A program made the position numbers and the translations under genes. The notes below the pieces were generated by a model. It saw nothing but the letters and a program-made list of their open reading frames with translations. It had not been told where the DNA came from and made no database searches. Of a stretch of 64,000 nucleotides of DNA, positions 1 through 7,380 are shown in pieces. This stretch comes from CALEUX01 sp964608615. GTDB lineage: Bacteria > Bacteroidota > Bacteroidia > Bacteroidales > Marinilabiliaceae. The stretch covers positions 1 through 64,000 of the forward strand of contig CAZSQG010000009.1 of assembly GCA_964608615.1 (NCBI GenBank). The letters are read 5' to 3'. Positions within the stretch are counted from its first letter, which is position 1; every line of letters begins with the position of its first letter.

Positions 1-162
1 TATTAACGGAAATTCTCTGAGGCGGAAAGTAAGCCCCAAGAAAACAAGACCTCCCTGAATCCTTATTATTTAAAGCATTTAAATGATTTTCTAAAAATTT
101 TACCGGACACCAATGTTAATTAATAGTGAACAGTTCAGGTACCTGTTTTTATTTTTTCTCCC

Positions 163-1341
163 TTACGTTCCATACCCGGCTGCGCGGCCCAGTGCATTTA
201 CTCCAAACCGTTTCCGTATTCGATCCATGGCTAAATAAAGATTAACCTGCTCGGGTGTATCTTCAAAAAGGTTTAGTTGCTGACTGCCCGAAACCAGATG
301 TGTAAAACGCACGCCTAATAATCGTATGAGTACACGCCGTTTGTAAAGTCGTTGCAGCAGTTCTTTTGCTTCACTTATCAAAACATGATCGAACGATGTA
401 TATGAGATACGTTTCTGTATGGTGTGTGTATCAAAATCGGCATAGCGTATTTTCACCGTTATACACGATGTTAATTTGCCACGCACCCGTAATTCAAACG
501 CCAGCTTTTCGGTAATCCGAATAACCCATTCGTTAAGGAATCGCATATCGGTGGTATCAGTCTCAAAAGTTTGCTCCGAACCAATGGACTTACGCTCATA
601 ATAGCGCTCAACCGGCGTAGAATCAATACCATTAGCCTTTCTCCATATGTCAATACCATTCTTCCCCAATACCCGTTCCATCATTTCAGGAGGCACGTGG
701 CTTAACGTTTCAATTTTATCAATACCCATGGAGCGTAACAACCTGAAAGACTGTGGGCCCAACATAGGAATTTTACGAATAGATAGCGGATTAAGAAATG
801 GTTGTACCTGTGGAGCTTCCACATACAGCTCGCGTGAGGAACCGGACTTGGCCTCTCCGGTAGCAATTTTAGAAACTGTTTTATTTACCGATAACCCAAA
901 TGATATGGGTAAACCTGTTTCGCGTATAATAGTCTGCCGCAATTCATGGCTGAATTTAAAGCAACCAAAATAACGATCCATGCCTGTCAGATCGATGTAA
1001 TGCTCATCAATAGAAGCCTTCTCGTATACAGGTGCTTTTTCGCCAATAATATCGGTAACTATATTGGAATAACGGCTGTAGGCATCCATGTCGCCACGGA
1101 TATAAACGGCCTGCGGACATAACTGACGCGCCATGCGCATGGGCATGGCCGAATGAACCCCAAAACGGCGCGCCTCATAGCTACATCCTGCCACCACACC
1201 CCTATCGGACAGCCCGCCAACAATAACCGGCTGACCATTCAGGGCGCTGTTCTGCAATCGCTCTACCGACACAAAAAAAGTGTCTAAGTCCATATGGACA
1301 ATCTGGCGATTGTCGGGTTGAAGAGATTTTTTAAAATCCAT
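163..1341 (-). CDS. dinB: DNA polymerase IV (Y-family translesion polymerase)
   Basis: Error-prone Y-family polymerase that copies damaged DNA and extends mismatched primers. The 392-aa protein has the N-terminal palm motif MDLDTFFVSVE (first metal-binding Asp) near residue 17, the second catalytic motif SIDEHYID near residue 112, a thumb with helix-hairpin-helix character (IPMLGPQSFRLLRSMGI) and a C-terminal little-finger domain. The length is slightly above that of E. coli DinB (351 aa). The ATG at 1341 gives a complete N-terminus. No LexA box or partner (umuD, imuB) is seen, so it is a stand-alone gene. The C-terminus lacks an obvious QLxLF clamp-binding tail, but an internal QQLNLFED near residue 355 fits a beta-clamp motif. 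Confidence 0.95.
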   Translation of the reverse strand: MDFKKSLQPDNRQIVHMDLDTFFVSVERLQNSALNGQPVIVGGLSDRGVVAGCSYEARRFGVHSAMPMRMARQLCPQAVYIRGDMDAYSRYSNIVTDIIGEKAPVYEKASIDEHYIDLTGMDRYFGCFKFSHELRQTIIRETGLPISFGLSVNKTVSKIATGEAKSGSSRELYVEAPQVQPFLNPLSIRKIPMLGPQSFRLLRSMGIDKIETLSHVPPEMMERVLGKNGIDIWRKANGIDSTPVERYYERKSIGSEQTFETDTTDMRFLNEWVIRITEKLAFELRVRGKLTSCITVKIRYADFDTHTIQKRISYTSFDHVLISEAKELLQRLYKRRVLIRLLGVRFTHLVSGSQQLNLFEDTPEQVNLYLAMDRIRKRFGVNALGRAAGYGT

Positions 1342-1530
1342 TTTTGATTATATTATAATCATTATCCAGCTCTCAATATAATCATTTTTCTGGGTTTGAG
1401 CAAGAGATAGAGGTGTTTCAAAAGCGAGAGTAAGGCCGTATCATGCATTTTTTTTGCAAAGACTATTTAGCTTTTAGCTAATAAGCTAACTTCCTCATTC
1501 CTGATTTAATGCTGAAAAAAACAATCAAGA

Positions 1531-1563
1531 TTTGGTAATACAGATTCGAAACATCTAAATTTG
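1531..1563 (+). promoter_or_regulatory. Bacteroidota-type promoter of the hemolysin III gene
   Basis: TTTG at 1531-1534, a 21-nt spacer and TAAATTTG at 1556-1563 match the Bacteroidota sigma-A consensus TTTG / TAnnTTTG exactly. Transcription would start near 1568-1571, only a few bases before the TTG start codon at 1575, so the mRNA would be almost leaderless. Confidence 0.65.
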
Positions 1564-1574
1564 CAGTAAAAAAG

Positions 1575-2219
1575 TTGAGTTCCTATAAAATAAAACAATA
1601 CAGTCCCCGCGAAGAAAAGCTGAATGTATGGAGCCATGGAATTGGATTCATCCTGAGTCTGTTTGCTTTTGCAGCTTTGTTAGTTAGTGCTTATCAAAAC
1701 GGTTCGGGTTGGCATTGGATGGCATATTCCATTTATGGCGTTAGTCAGGTTGCAGTATTTGCAGCATCAACACTATATCACAATGCAAAAGAGCCTGATT
1801 TACGTTATCGCCTGAATATTTTTGATCATTCAGCCATTTATCTTTCTATTGCAGGTACTTATACACCATTTTCCTTAATCACATTACACGGCCCATGGGG
1901 ATGGTCCATTTTTGCAATTGTTTGGGCAATAGCTATTATCGGAATTATATTTAAATTCTATTACACAGGACGTTTTAAACTTTTGTCAACAATAAGTTAT
2001 ATTGGCATGGGATGGATTGTTGTAATAGCAATAAAACCATTGATTAATAATCTTTCTTTTGCAGGATTGATATGGCTGGCAGCGGGAGGTTTCTTCTATA
2101 CAGCAGGAGCTGTTTTATACCAGATAAAAAAAATACCTTACAATCATGCTATTTTCCATTTTTTTGTACTGATAGCATGGTTTAGTCATTTTATTGTTGT
2201 TTATACCTATACTATTTAG
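1575..2219 (+). CDS. Hemolysin III family (PAQR-like) integral membrane protein
   Basis: Seven-helix membrane protein of the HlyIII/YqfA/PAQR superfamily, 214 aa, the usual bacterial length. Hydrophobic segments begin near residues 23, 46, 84, 107, 134, 161 and 190. Family motifs are visible: NVWSHGIGF at the N-terminus (conserved His), STLYHNAKEP with a conserved Ser and His, FDHSAIYLSIAGTYTPF (Asp, His and Thr), and HAIFHFFVL with the C-terminal His pair typical of the predicted metal site. The start is TTG at 1575; no in-frame ATG lies near the N-terminus and a canonical promoter sits just upstream. The cellular role is unclear in bacteria: hydrolase-like activity or membrane homeostasis is suggested for the superfamily, and haemolysis is only a historical name. 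Confidence 0.88.
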   Translation: MSSYKIKQYSPREEKLNVWSHGIGFILSLFAFAALLVSAYQNGSGWHWMAYSIYGVSQVAVFAASTLYHNAKEPDLRYRLNIFDHSAIYLSIAGTYTPFSLITLHGPWGWSIFAIVWAIAIIGIIFKFYYTGRFKLLSTISYIGMGWIVVIAIKPLINNLSFAGLIWLAAGGFFYTAGAVLYQIKKIPYNHAIFHFFVLIAWFSHFIVVYTYTI

Positions 2220-2236
2220 CAGGTAGTGTAAAACTA

Positions 2237-2278
2237 TTAACGGGGTGAAAATCCCATAATGGATATTCACCCCGTTAA
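2237..2278. terminator. Bidirectional terminator hairpin between convergent genes
   Basis: A perfect 13-bp stem (arms 2237-2249 and 2266-2278, core AACGGGGTGAA) with a 16-nt loop lies between the end of the hemolysin III gene and the end of the DEAD-box helicase gene. On the minus strand the stem is followed by a short T-rich tract. Confidence 0.7.
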
Positions 2279-2298
2279 AACTATAAGCTGTTATGTGG

Positions 2299-3489
2299 TT
2301 ACCGTCTCTGTATATTACGGCTTCTCTGTCGAGGAGCAATCCGTTGCGTTAAGGCATTTGCATTAATAGGAAATGGATGCCCTTCAACAACCGAAATAGG
2401 TTTAACCACCAGTTTTACAATATCTCTTAACTCAGATTTTTCTTCCGGATCACAAAATGAAATTGCAATACCAGTGTTTCCGGCTCTACCCGTTCTACCA
2501 ATACGGTGAACATACGTTTCGGGAACATTGGGTAAATCAAAATTAAAAACATGCGTAAGCTCATCTATATCAATACCTCTGGCTGCAATATCGGTAGCTA
2601 CCAATACTCTTAACTTACCATTTTTAAAATCGGTTAATGCATTTTGTCGTGCATTCTGACTTTTATTTCCATGAATAGCTGCTGCCTTAATGTTTTCGCG
2701 TAGCAGAAATTTCACTACTTTGTCGGCACCATGTTTAGTGCGTGTAAAAACCAATGCATTAACAATATTATTTTCCATTAATAAATGGAGTAATAGGCTT
2801 TGCTTATCAGCTTTGTTGGTATAATAAAGACTTTGCTCAATTTTTTCAACCGTAGATGATTGTGGAGTAACTTCTACTTTAGAAGGACGGGTTAACAAAA
2901 CGTTTGCAAGTTTCTGAATTTCTGCCGGCATGGTTGCTGAGAAAAACAACGTTTGTCTATTAGCCGGTAAGCGACCAATTACTTTTTTCACATCGTGAAT
3001 AAAACCCATATCCAGCATACGGTCAGCTTCGTCAAGAACGAATATTTCCAAATGCCGCAAATCAATAAATCCTTGTCCTATTAAGTCCAACAATCTACCT
3101 GGAGTGGCAACCAAAACATCAACACCTCTTTTTAAGGCATTAACCTGGTTATATTGAGATACACCACCAAAAATAACCGTATGTTTAATGCCGGTATATT
3201 TTCCGTATGCAGAAAAGCTTTGATCAATTTGAATAGCGAGCTCACGAGTTGGAGTTAGTATTAACACTTTAATTCCCGATCTGCTTTGTTTTTGTTGATG
3301 CAAAATTTGCAGAATAGGAATGGCAAAGGCTGCTGTTTTACCGGTACCGGTTTGCGCGCAACCCAATACATCTTTTCTTTCGAGGACTAAAGGAATGGCT
3401 TGTTGTTGAATGGGTGTTGGTGAAGTGTATCCTTCTGCTGATAAAGCTTTGAGGATGGGTTCAATCAAATTTAATTTTTGAAATGACAT
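2299..3489 (-). CDS. DEAD-box ATP-dependent RNA helicase (RhlE-like)
   Basis: ATP-dependent RNA helicase for rRNA, ribosome-assembly or mRNA remodelling, 396 aa. Motifs appear in order: Q motif (TPIQQQAIP, about 23-31), Walker A AQTGTGKT (about 44-51), Ia PTRELAIQ, Ib TPGRLLD, II DEAD (about 152-155), III SAT, then the C-terminal RecA fold with HRIGRTGRAG (motif VI). The protein is short after motif VI and ends in a basic tail (APRQRSRNIQRR), a common RNA-anchoring feature of RhlE-type helicases. A second helicase of the same class is at 33.1 kb. The ATG start at 3489 opens directly with the family-typical MSFQKL. Confidence 0.92.
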   Translation of the reverse strand: MSFQKLNLIEPILKALSAEGYTSPTPIQQQAIPLVLERKDVLGCAQTGTGKTAAFAIPILQILHQQKQSRSGIKVLILTPTRELAIQIDQSFSAYGKYTGIKHTVIFGGVSQYNQVNALKRGVDVLVATPGRLLDLIGQGFIDLRHLEIFVLDEADRMLDMGFIHDVKKVIGRLPANRQTLFFSATMPAEIQKLANVLLTRPSKVEVTPQSSTVEKIEQSLYYTNKADKQSLLLHLLMENNIVNALVFTRTKHGADKVVKFLLRENIKAAAIHGNKSQNARQNALTDFKNGKLRVLVATDIAARGIDIDELTHVFNFDLPNVPETYVHRIGRTGRAGNTGIAISFCDPEEKSELRDIVKLVVKPISVVEGHPFPINANALTQRIAPRQRSRNIQRR

Positions 3490-3687
3490 TATTGTTTAAA
3501 ATAAATAAGGCTGGCAAAGACGTTGCATTTTCTGAATCAGCGAAGAGTTTGTTACTGCACCGGCTTACAACTTGCCGTGACTATCGAGTGAAGTAGGGCG
3601 CAAAGGTAATGATTTTTATGAATCATTAAACATTTTCTTTCCTCACTATCTATAAATTTTCCTTTTCTTTGCCAAAAAAATAAGGTT

Positions 3688-4308
3688 ATGAGTTTACTTA
3701 TTTGGCTCGATTTTATTGGTACCATGGTGTTTGCCATGAGTGGAGTGCTTACTGCAGCCGAAAAACGTCTCGATTTATTTGGTGCAATGATAATTGGTGT
3801 TGTAACAGCTGTTGGTGGCGGCACCACGCGCGACTTACTATTGGGAATAACACCCGTAACCTGGCTTAGCACACCCTGGTATCTCTTTGTTATCCTGGCC
3901 GGAGTGTTTATTGCTGTCATATTCAGAAACACGCTTGCATCACTACGTCGTACCTTATTTATATTCGACACCATTGGAATTGGAGTGTTCACAGTTATCG
4001 GTCTCGAAAAAGCGCTTAACCTTGGCGTCCATCCTGCTGTTGCGGTGGTAATGGGTATGACTACTGCCGTGGTAGGAGGTGTAATTCGCGACACCCTAAC
4101 CAATGATGTGCCTCTGATTTTTCATCGCGAAATTTATGCAACAGCCTGTATTTTGGGCGCAATGTTTTATCTTTTGCTAGTCTNNNNNNNNNNTGTAGAC
4201 TCGTCGCTTAATCAATTATTAACTGTGGCCGTTATCATCTCCATTCGTTTGTTGTCGATATATTTCAACTGGTCGATTCCCATTTTAACTATGCCAAAAA
4301 AACCCTAA
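3688..4308 (+). CDS. TRIC/UPF0126 (YicG-like) membrane protein, interrupted by an assembly gap
   Basis: Small membrane protein of the UPF0126 family, bacterial relatives of trimeric intracellular cation channels. It is built from two repeated halves of three helices, each with a glycine-rich kinked motif: AVGGGTTRDLLLG in the first half and VVGGVIRDTLTND in the second. The full length would be about 206 aa, normal for the family. Ten Ns at 4184-4193 fall in the sixth or seventh helix; the frame happens to stay open across them, but the true size of the gap is unknown. ATG at 3688 begins with a hydrophobic helix as expected. The homologues conduct K+ or Na+ in vitro; the substrate here is an inference from the family. 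Confidence 0.85.
   Translation: MSLLIWLDFIGTMVFAMSGVLTAAEKRLDLFGAMIIGVVTAVGGGTTRDLLLGITPVTWLSTPWYLFVILAGVFIAVIFRNTLASLRRTLFIFDTIGIGVFTVIGLEKALNLGVHPAVAVVMGMTTAVVGGVIRDTLTNDVPLIFHREIYATACILGAMFYLLLVXXXXVDSSLNQLLTVAVIISIRLLSIYFNWSIPILTMPKKP
4184..4193. other. Assembly gap (10 N) inside the TRIC family gene
   Basis: Ten consecutive N. A round number suggests a placeholder gap or a masked low-quality stretch, so the codons around it are uncertain. Confidence 0.97.
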
Positions 4309-4444
4309 CTAAAACACAGGTCTTAGCTAATAGCATTAAAATAACTCGTGATTGTTTTTCACAGCTTTTGCTACCAATTAATCAGGGCATAGCTACCTTC
4401 ATCTATTTCCTACAGCCTAAAGCTTTTACCTTTTTACTTTCCGG

Positions 4445-5332
4445 CTACTCATCCTCCAACCTCATCCGGGCTTGTGCTAGCCGCTCCAGCTCATTTCGCT
4501 GCAAAACAGGATATTCAAGCGGGAGGTTTTTTAACCTATTTACAATAATATTACTAACGGCTAATCGCATAAACCATTTATTATCAGCCGGAATCACATA
4601 CCATGGAGCATTATCGGTACTTGTATGCGTGAGCATTTGTGAGTAAGCCTCCATATAATCATTCCAATGCTTACGTTCTTCCACATCGGCCATCGAAAAT
4701 TTCCAGTTACGTGCCGGGTCATCAATCCGTTTTATAAAACGGCTCTTTTGCTCTTCCTTGGATATATTCAGAAAAAACTTTAGAATAATGGTCCCGTTAT
4801 CGTTTAAATGCTTTTCCATATCGTTAATCTGCCGGTAACGATTTTTCCAAAATGATTTATCTATCTGTGATAAATCATTTATACCCGGCAAATTCTGTTT
4901 AAGAAGAAATTCGGGATGAACCCTTACCACCAAAACTTCTTCATAATACGACCGGTTAAATATTCCTAAATTACCACGTTCGGGCAAACGCTGGTAAATA
5001 CGCCAAAGATAATCATGATCAAGCTCTTCGTTGGATGGCGTTTTAAAACTAAAGACCTGAGTTCCCTGCGGATTTAATCCCGACATAACATTTTTAATGG
5101 TACCATCTTTTCCGGCAGCATCCATGGCCTGAAAAATAATCAGAACAGAATACCTGTTATGAGCATACAGTTTATGTTGTAAACTCTGCATCAATTCAAT
5201 ATTTTCTTCAAGATCTTTTTTGCCTTGACTCTTTCCATCAACATCACCTGTGTAGTCGCTTTTAAAATCACCAACACTTATGGTACTGCCCGGAGTGGCA
5301 ATCAAATTGGGGTCTTTGTCAAATCTATTCAT
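4445..5332 (-). CDS. ppk2: Polyphosphate kinase 2 family protein, class III-like
   Basis: PPK2-family phosphotransferase that uses inorganic polyphosphate to phosphorylate nucleotides. The 295-aa single-domain protein has the Walker A DAAGKDG at residues 71-77 preceded by FQAM, the lid region with PSNEELDHDYLWRIYQ, and the Walker B stretch IFNRSYYEEVLVVRVHP. The order and wording (MSGLNPQGTQVFSFKTPS, RLPERGNLGIFNRS) are closest to class III enzymes, which can take AMP to ADP and on to ATP; the class is inferred by motif resemblance only. It is expected to be cytoplasmic. It is followed 88 nt upstream (same strand) by the LysO-type exporter genes, with no evident functional link. Confidence 0.9.
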   Translation of the reverse strand: MNRFDKDPNLIATPGSTISVGDFKSDYTGDVDGKSQGKKDLEENIELMQSLQHKLYAHNRYSVLIIFQAMDAAGKDGTIKNVMSGLNPQGTQVFSFKTPSNEELDHDYLWRIYQRLPERGNLGIFNRSYYEEVLVVRVHPEFLLKQNLPGINDLSQIDKSFWKNRYRQINDMEKHLNDNGTIILKFFLNISKEEQKSRFIKRIDDPARNWKFSMADVEERKHWNDYMEAYSQMLTHTSTDNAPWYVIPADNKWFMRLAVSNIIVNRLKNLPLEYPVLQRNELERLAQARMRLEDE

Positions 5333-5420
5333 ATTAAAATGTATAAAGAATTAGAGCTGCGATTGATAGTAAACAAAGGAATTGACTAATTAAAGAATTG
5401 ATGATTCCATAGAGAAAACC

Positions 5421-5984
5421 TCAGGGTACAAACTGAAGTATAAACGTAACCAATAACGGGACAATAATTGTTAACACTACTCCACTAAAAACAGCAATAA
5501 CACCATACTCTTTCCCGGTAAACTTAACTACCACAGGCAGGGTTGTATCCATGGCCGTGGCTCCACCAGAAGCAATAACAGCAAGTTTTCCAAAGTATTT
5601 AACTAAAAACGGGGCGGCAACCAGCGTGGTTATTTCACGAAAAATATTGGCCAACAAAGCAATGATTCCCAATTCGTGACCACTCATTTGCGAAATAATG
5701 ATACTTGATAATGAATAATACCCCAACCCTGCTCCCACTGCCATGGCCTGTCCTACCGAAATTTGATGTAAAAACAACGAGAACAAAGCTGTAGCGGCCA
5801 GACTCCCAACAACTACCAGCAATGACACTAAAAGCACTTTTAATTTAATGCGTTTTAAAACCTCAAATGCCGAAGAATCACTGCCAATACCAAAGCCAAC
5901 CACAAATACCAAAACTAACAGTGTATAAAAAGTTAAATCCTCATTCACCAACCAGGCGGAGATTAATCCGAATACTGCCAGCAT
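5421..5984 (-). CDS. LysO-type exporter, C-terminal half (DUF340); N-terminus apparently frameshifted
   Basis: Membrane protein matching the C-terminal half of the LysO/YbjE L-lysine exporter. In many Bacteroidota LysO is split into two genes, as here with the gene at 6134-6412. The 187-aa frame is almost all hydrophobic, with about six helices and family motifs (GFGIGSDSS, GLGYYSLSSIII, NIFREITTL, ASGGATAMDTTLPV). The first codon of this frame (5984) is probably not the natural start. A good start, ATG at 6026-6028, opens another frame with MKSSLIILSFF and would join this one if the A6 run at 5996-6001 (T6 on the coding strand) had one more base, restoring MKSSLIILSFFYGGVMLAVFG. A sequencing or assembly error is most likely; a true mutation is possible. 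Confidence 0.8.
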   Translation of the reverse strand: MLAVFGLISAWLVNEDLTFYTLLVLVFVVGFGIGSDSSAFEVLKRIKLKVLLVSLLVVVGSLAATALFSLFLHQISVGQAMAVGAGLGYYSLSSIIISQMSGHELGIIALLANIFREITTLVAAPFLVKYFGKLAVIASGGATAMDTTLPVVVKFTGKEYGVIAVFSGVVLTIIVPLLVTFILQFVP

Positions 5985-6133
5985 AACTCCGCCATAAAAA
6001 ATGATAATATTATTAAACTGCTTTTCATGCTTGTATATTCAGATTTCACGTTTACGTGGTAATTAATAGCTGTTAGGTGATGGCTCTTGCTCCAAAGAAA
6101 TAGGGCCTTGGTCACACTCCGCCATTAACCTGC

Positions 6134-6412
6134 CTACTGATCTTTAAAAAACAGACGCACTACAAGATAGGATAAAACCAAGGTCCCTAATAAAGCGCCT
6201 ACAGAAAGAAAAATAGCATGAAACCCAATTACCGGCAGGTTATTAATAATCTCAGGGTTTATTCCAACAGAAATTCCCAGAAGAAAAAGCAACAGATAAA
6301 TTGTAATCATGGCAATCTGATCGCTCGGTTTATGAGTGAAACGTTGGGATTTTATTAATCGCCCAACCAATAAACCTAATACTAATAAACCAATAACAAT
6401 ATAGGTGCTCAT
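6134..6412 (-). CDS. LysO-type exporter, N-terminal half (LysO N domain)
   Basis: A 92-aa membrane protein with three hydrophobic helices (about 3-17, 33-50, 63-88) that corresponds to the N-terminal domain of LysO. It carries the polar G-x-x-x-G-R-L pattern near residue 18 and LGISVGINPEI, which supplies part of the conserved intramembrane site in the fused E. coli protein. It lies just upstream of the C-terminal half gene on the same strand, so the two products probably assemble into one L-lysine (or toxic lysine analogue) exporter. Whether lysine is the substrate here is inferred from the family. Confidence 0.8.
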   Translation of the reverse strand: MSTYIVIGLLVLGLLVGRLIKSQRFTHKPSDQIAMITIYLLLFLLGISVGINPEIINNLPVIGFHAIFLSVGALLGTLVLSYLVVRLFFKDQ

Positions 6413-6442
6413 TAAGATAATGTTTTAATTATTAGGATTAGA

Positions 6443-6472
6443 CGTTATAAAATTAATCGTTCTTACGGAACT
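6443..6472. repeat. 30-bp direct repeat, copy 1 (with GTTC-type hairpin)
   Basis: This 30-bp stretch is identical to 7334-7363. Its right part, GTTCTTACGGAAC at 6459-6471, is an imperfect inverted repeat. The two copies bracket the Y1 transposase gene and the assembly gap. Confidence 0.85.
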
Positions 6473-6529
6473 GCACTTGTTATAACACTTATCTTTTTAG
6501 AACTAATCTGAAAAATAATCAAAGAATCC

Positions 6530-6615
6530 AGAGCCGTAGGCTCGATACATTTTGTAAGAATGGACTTTAGTCCATTTATGTGAAAATATACCAAAATTCA
6601 AGAGAGCCGTAGGCT
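6530..6615. repeat. REP-like palindromes downstream of the Y1 transposase
   Basis: AGAGCCGTAGGCTCG occurs twice in direct orientation, at 6530-6544 and 6601-6615, each forming a GAGCC / GGCTC stem with a GTA loop. Between them is a third palindrome, TGGACTTTAGTCCA, at 6561-6574. The last copy lies 10 bp from the transposase stop codon. Confidence 0.8.
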
Positions 6616-6624
6616 CGGTAGATC

Positions 6625-7086
6625 TTAAATTAAATCAGCAAAAATATACCGCTCATCATATGGTACTTCAAACTTTTCTAAAAAATCTAAATACTCCTTT
6701 CTAAATGTTTGTTTTTTATGGTGTGACTCCTGATTGGAAATGTACTTATATACAGCATCAATTTGTGAATGACCGTATGAGAAGACTCCATATCCTTCCT
6801 GCCATTCAAATCTTCTTTTTACAAGGTGCTGGTCATTGATATACTTTGATGATTTAGCTTTAACAATTTTCATCAATTCAGAAACTGATATTATTGGTTT
6901 TAAGTCAACAAAACAATGGACGTGGTCTTCAACACCATTTACAATAATAGTTTTGCATCCTACTTCGTTTATTAAATTGCCAATGACACCCAGTAAAGTT
7001 TGTCTCCATTCTTTGTGGATTATTGCGTCTCTATATTTCACTGCAAAAACGCACTGGACATAAACTTGAGAATAAGTATTTGCCAT
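6625..7086 (-). CDS. Y1 (HUH) transposase, IS200-like / REP-associated type
   Basis: Single-strand DNA transposase of the IS200/IS605 TnpA superfamily (Y1_Tnp), 153 aa. The HUH metal-binding motif is His55-Val-His57 (EDHVHCFVDL), and the nucleophilic Tyr is most likely Tyr115 in YKYISNQESHH with Gln119 as third ligand. It is full length with an ATG start. There is no tnpB or other IS605 partner. The gene is surrounded by short palindromes on both sides (6443-6615 and 7108-7363), the hallmark of REP-associated tyrosine transposases that mobilise or maintain extragenic palindromes. The alternative is a stand-alone IS200-like element; ends could not be defined because of the gap at 7170-7269. 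Confidence 0.88.
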   Translation of the reverse strand: MANTYSQVYVQCVFAVKYRDAIIHKEWRQTLLGVIGNLINEVGCKTIIVNGVEDHVHCFVDLKPIISVSELMKIVKAKSSKYINDQHLVKRRFEWQEGYGVFSYGHSQIDAVYKYISNQESHHKKQTFRKEYLDFLEKFEVPYDERYIFADLI

Positions 7087-7107
7087 GTTTTAAATTTTAA
7101 ATGTTTC

Positions 7108-7169
7108 GTTCCTACGGAACTCGTTTGATCTGCTGTGCCCACTTTCCACCGGATTAAAATCCGGCGTTA
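7108..7169. repeat. REP-like repeat unit left of the assembly gap
   Basis: It contains GTTCCTACGGAAC (7108-7120) and the palindrome CCGGATTAAAATCCGG (7149-7164). The 55-bp stretch 7115-7169 recurs at 7284-7338 with a single difference, so the sequence on both sides of the gap is the same repeat. Confidence 0.85.
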
Positions 7170-7269
7170 NNNNNNNNNNNNNNNNNNNNNNNNNNNNNNN
7201 NNNNNNNNNNNNNNNNNNNNNNNNNNNNNNNNNNNNNNNNNNNNNNNNNNNNNNNNNNNNNNNNNNNNN
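7170..7269. other. Assembly gap (100 N) between repeat copies
   Basis: Exactly 100 N, a conventional placeholder length. The gap is flanked by near-identical 55-bp direct repeats, which explains why the assembler could not close it; more repeat units may be missing. Confidence 0.97.
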
Positions 7270-7275
7270 TGTTAC

Positions 7276-7363
7276 GTTCTTATCGGAACTCGTTTGATCT
7301 GCTGTGCCCACTTTCCACCGGATTGAAATCCGGCGTTATAAAATTAATCGTTCTTACGGAACT
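7276..7363. repeat. REP-like repeat unit right of the gap, with 30-bp direct repeat copy 2
   Basis: It holds GTTCTTATCGGAAC (7276-7289), the second 55-bp copy (7284-7338) with palindrome CCGGATTGAAATCCGG, and the second 30-bp direct repeat (7334-7363) identical to 6443-6472. Confidence 0.85.
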
Positions 7364-7380
7364 AAAATCCTCCTCCCCCT

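Noticed and set aside
3552..4103. 183-aa open frame on the minus strand opposite the TRIC-like gene
   Set aside because: It is an antisense shadow with low-complexity Thr/Ile/Pro-rich translation and no family resemblance; the plus-strand gene has clear motifs.
4445..6412. Functional operon of PPK2 with the LysO genes
   Set aside because: Same strand and close, but no shared pathway is known and no conserved link can be shown from this sequence.
6530..7363. CRISPR array
   Set aside because: The repeats are short palindromes at irregular distances with no uniform spacers, and no cas gene is present; they fit REP-type elements.
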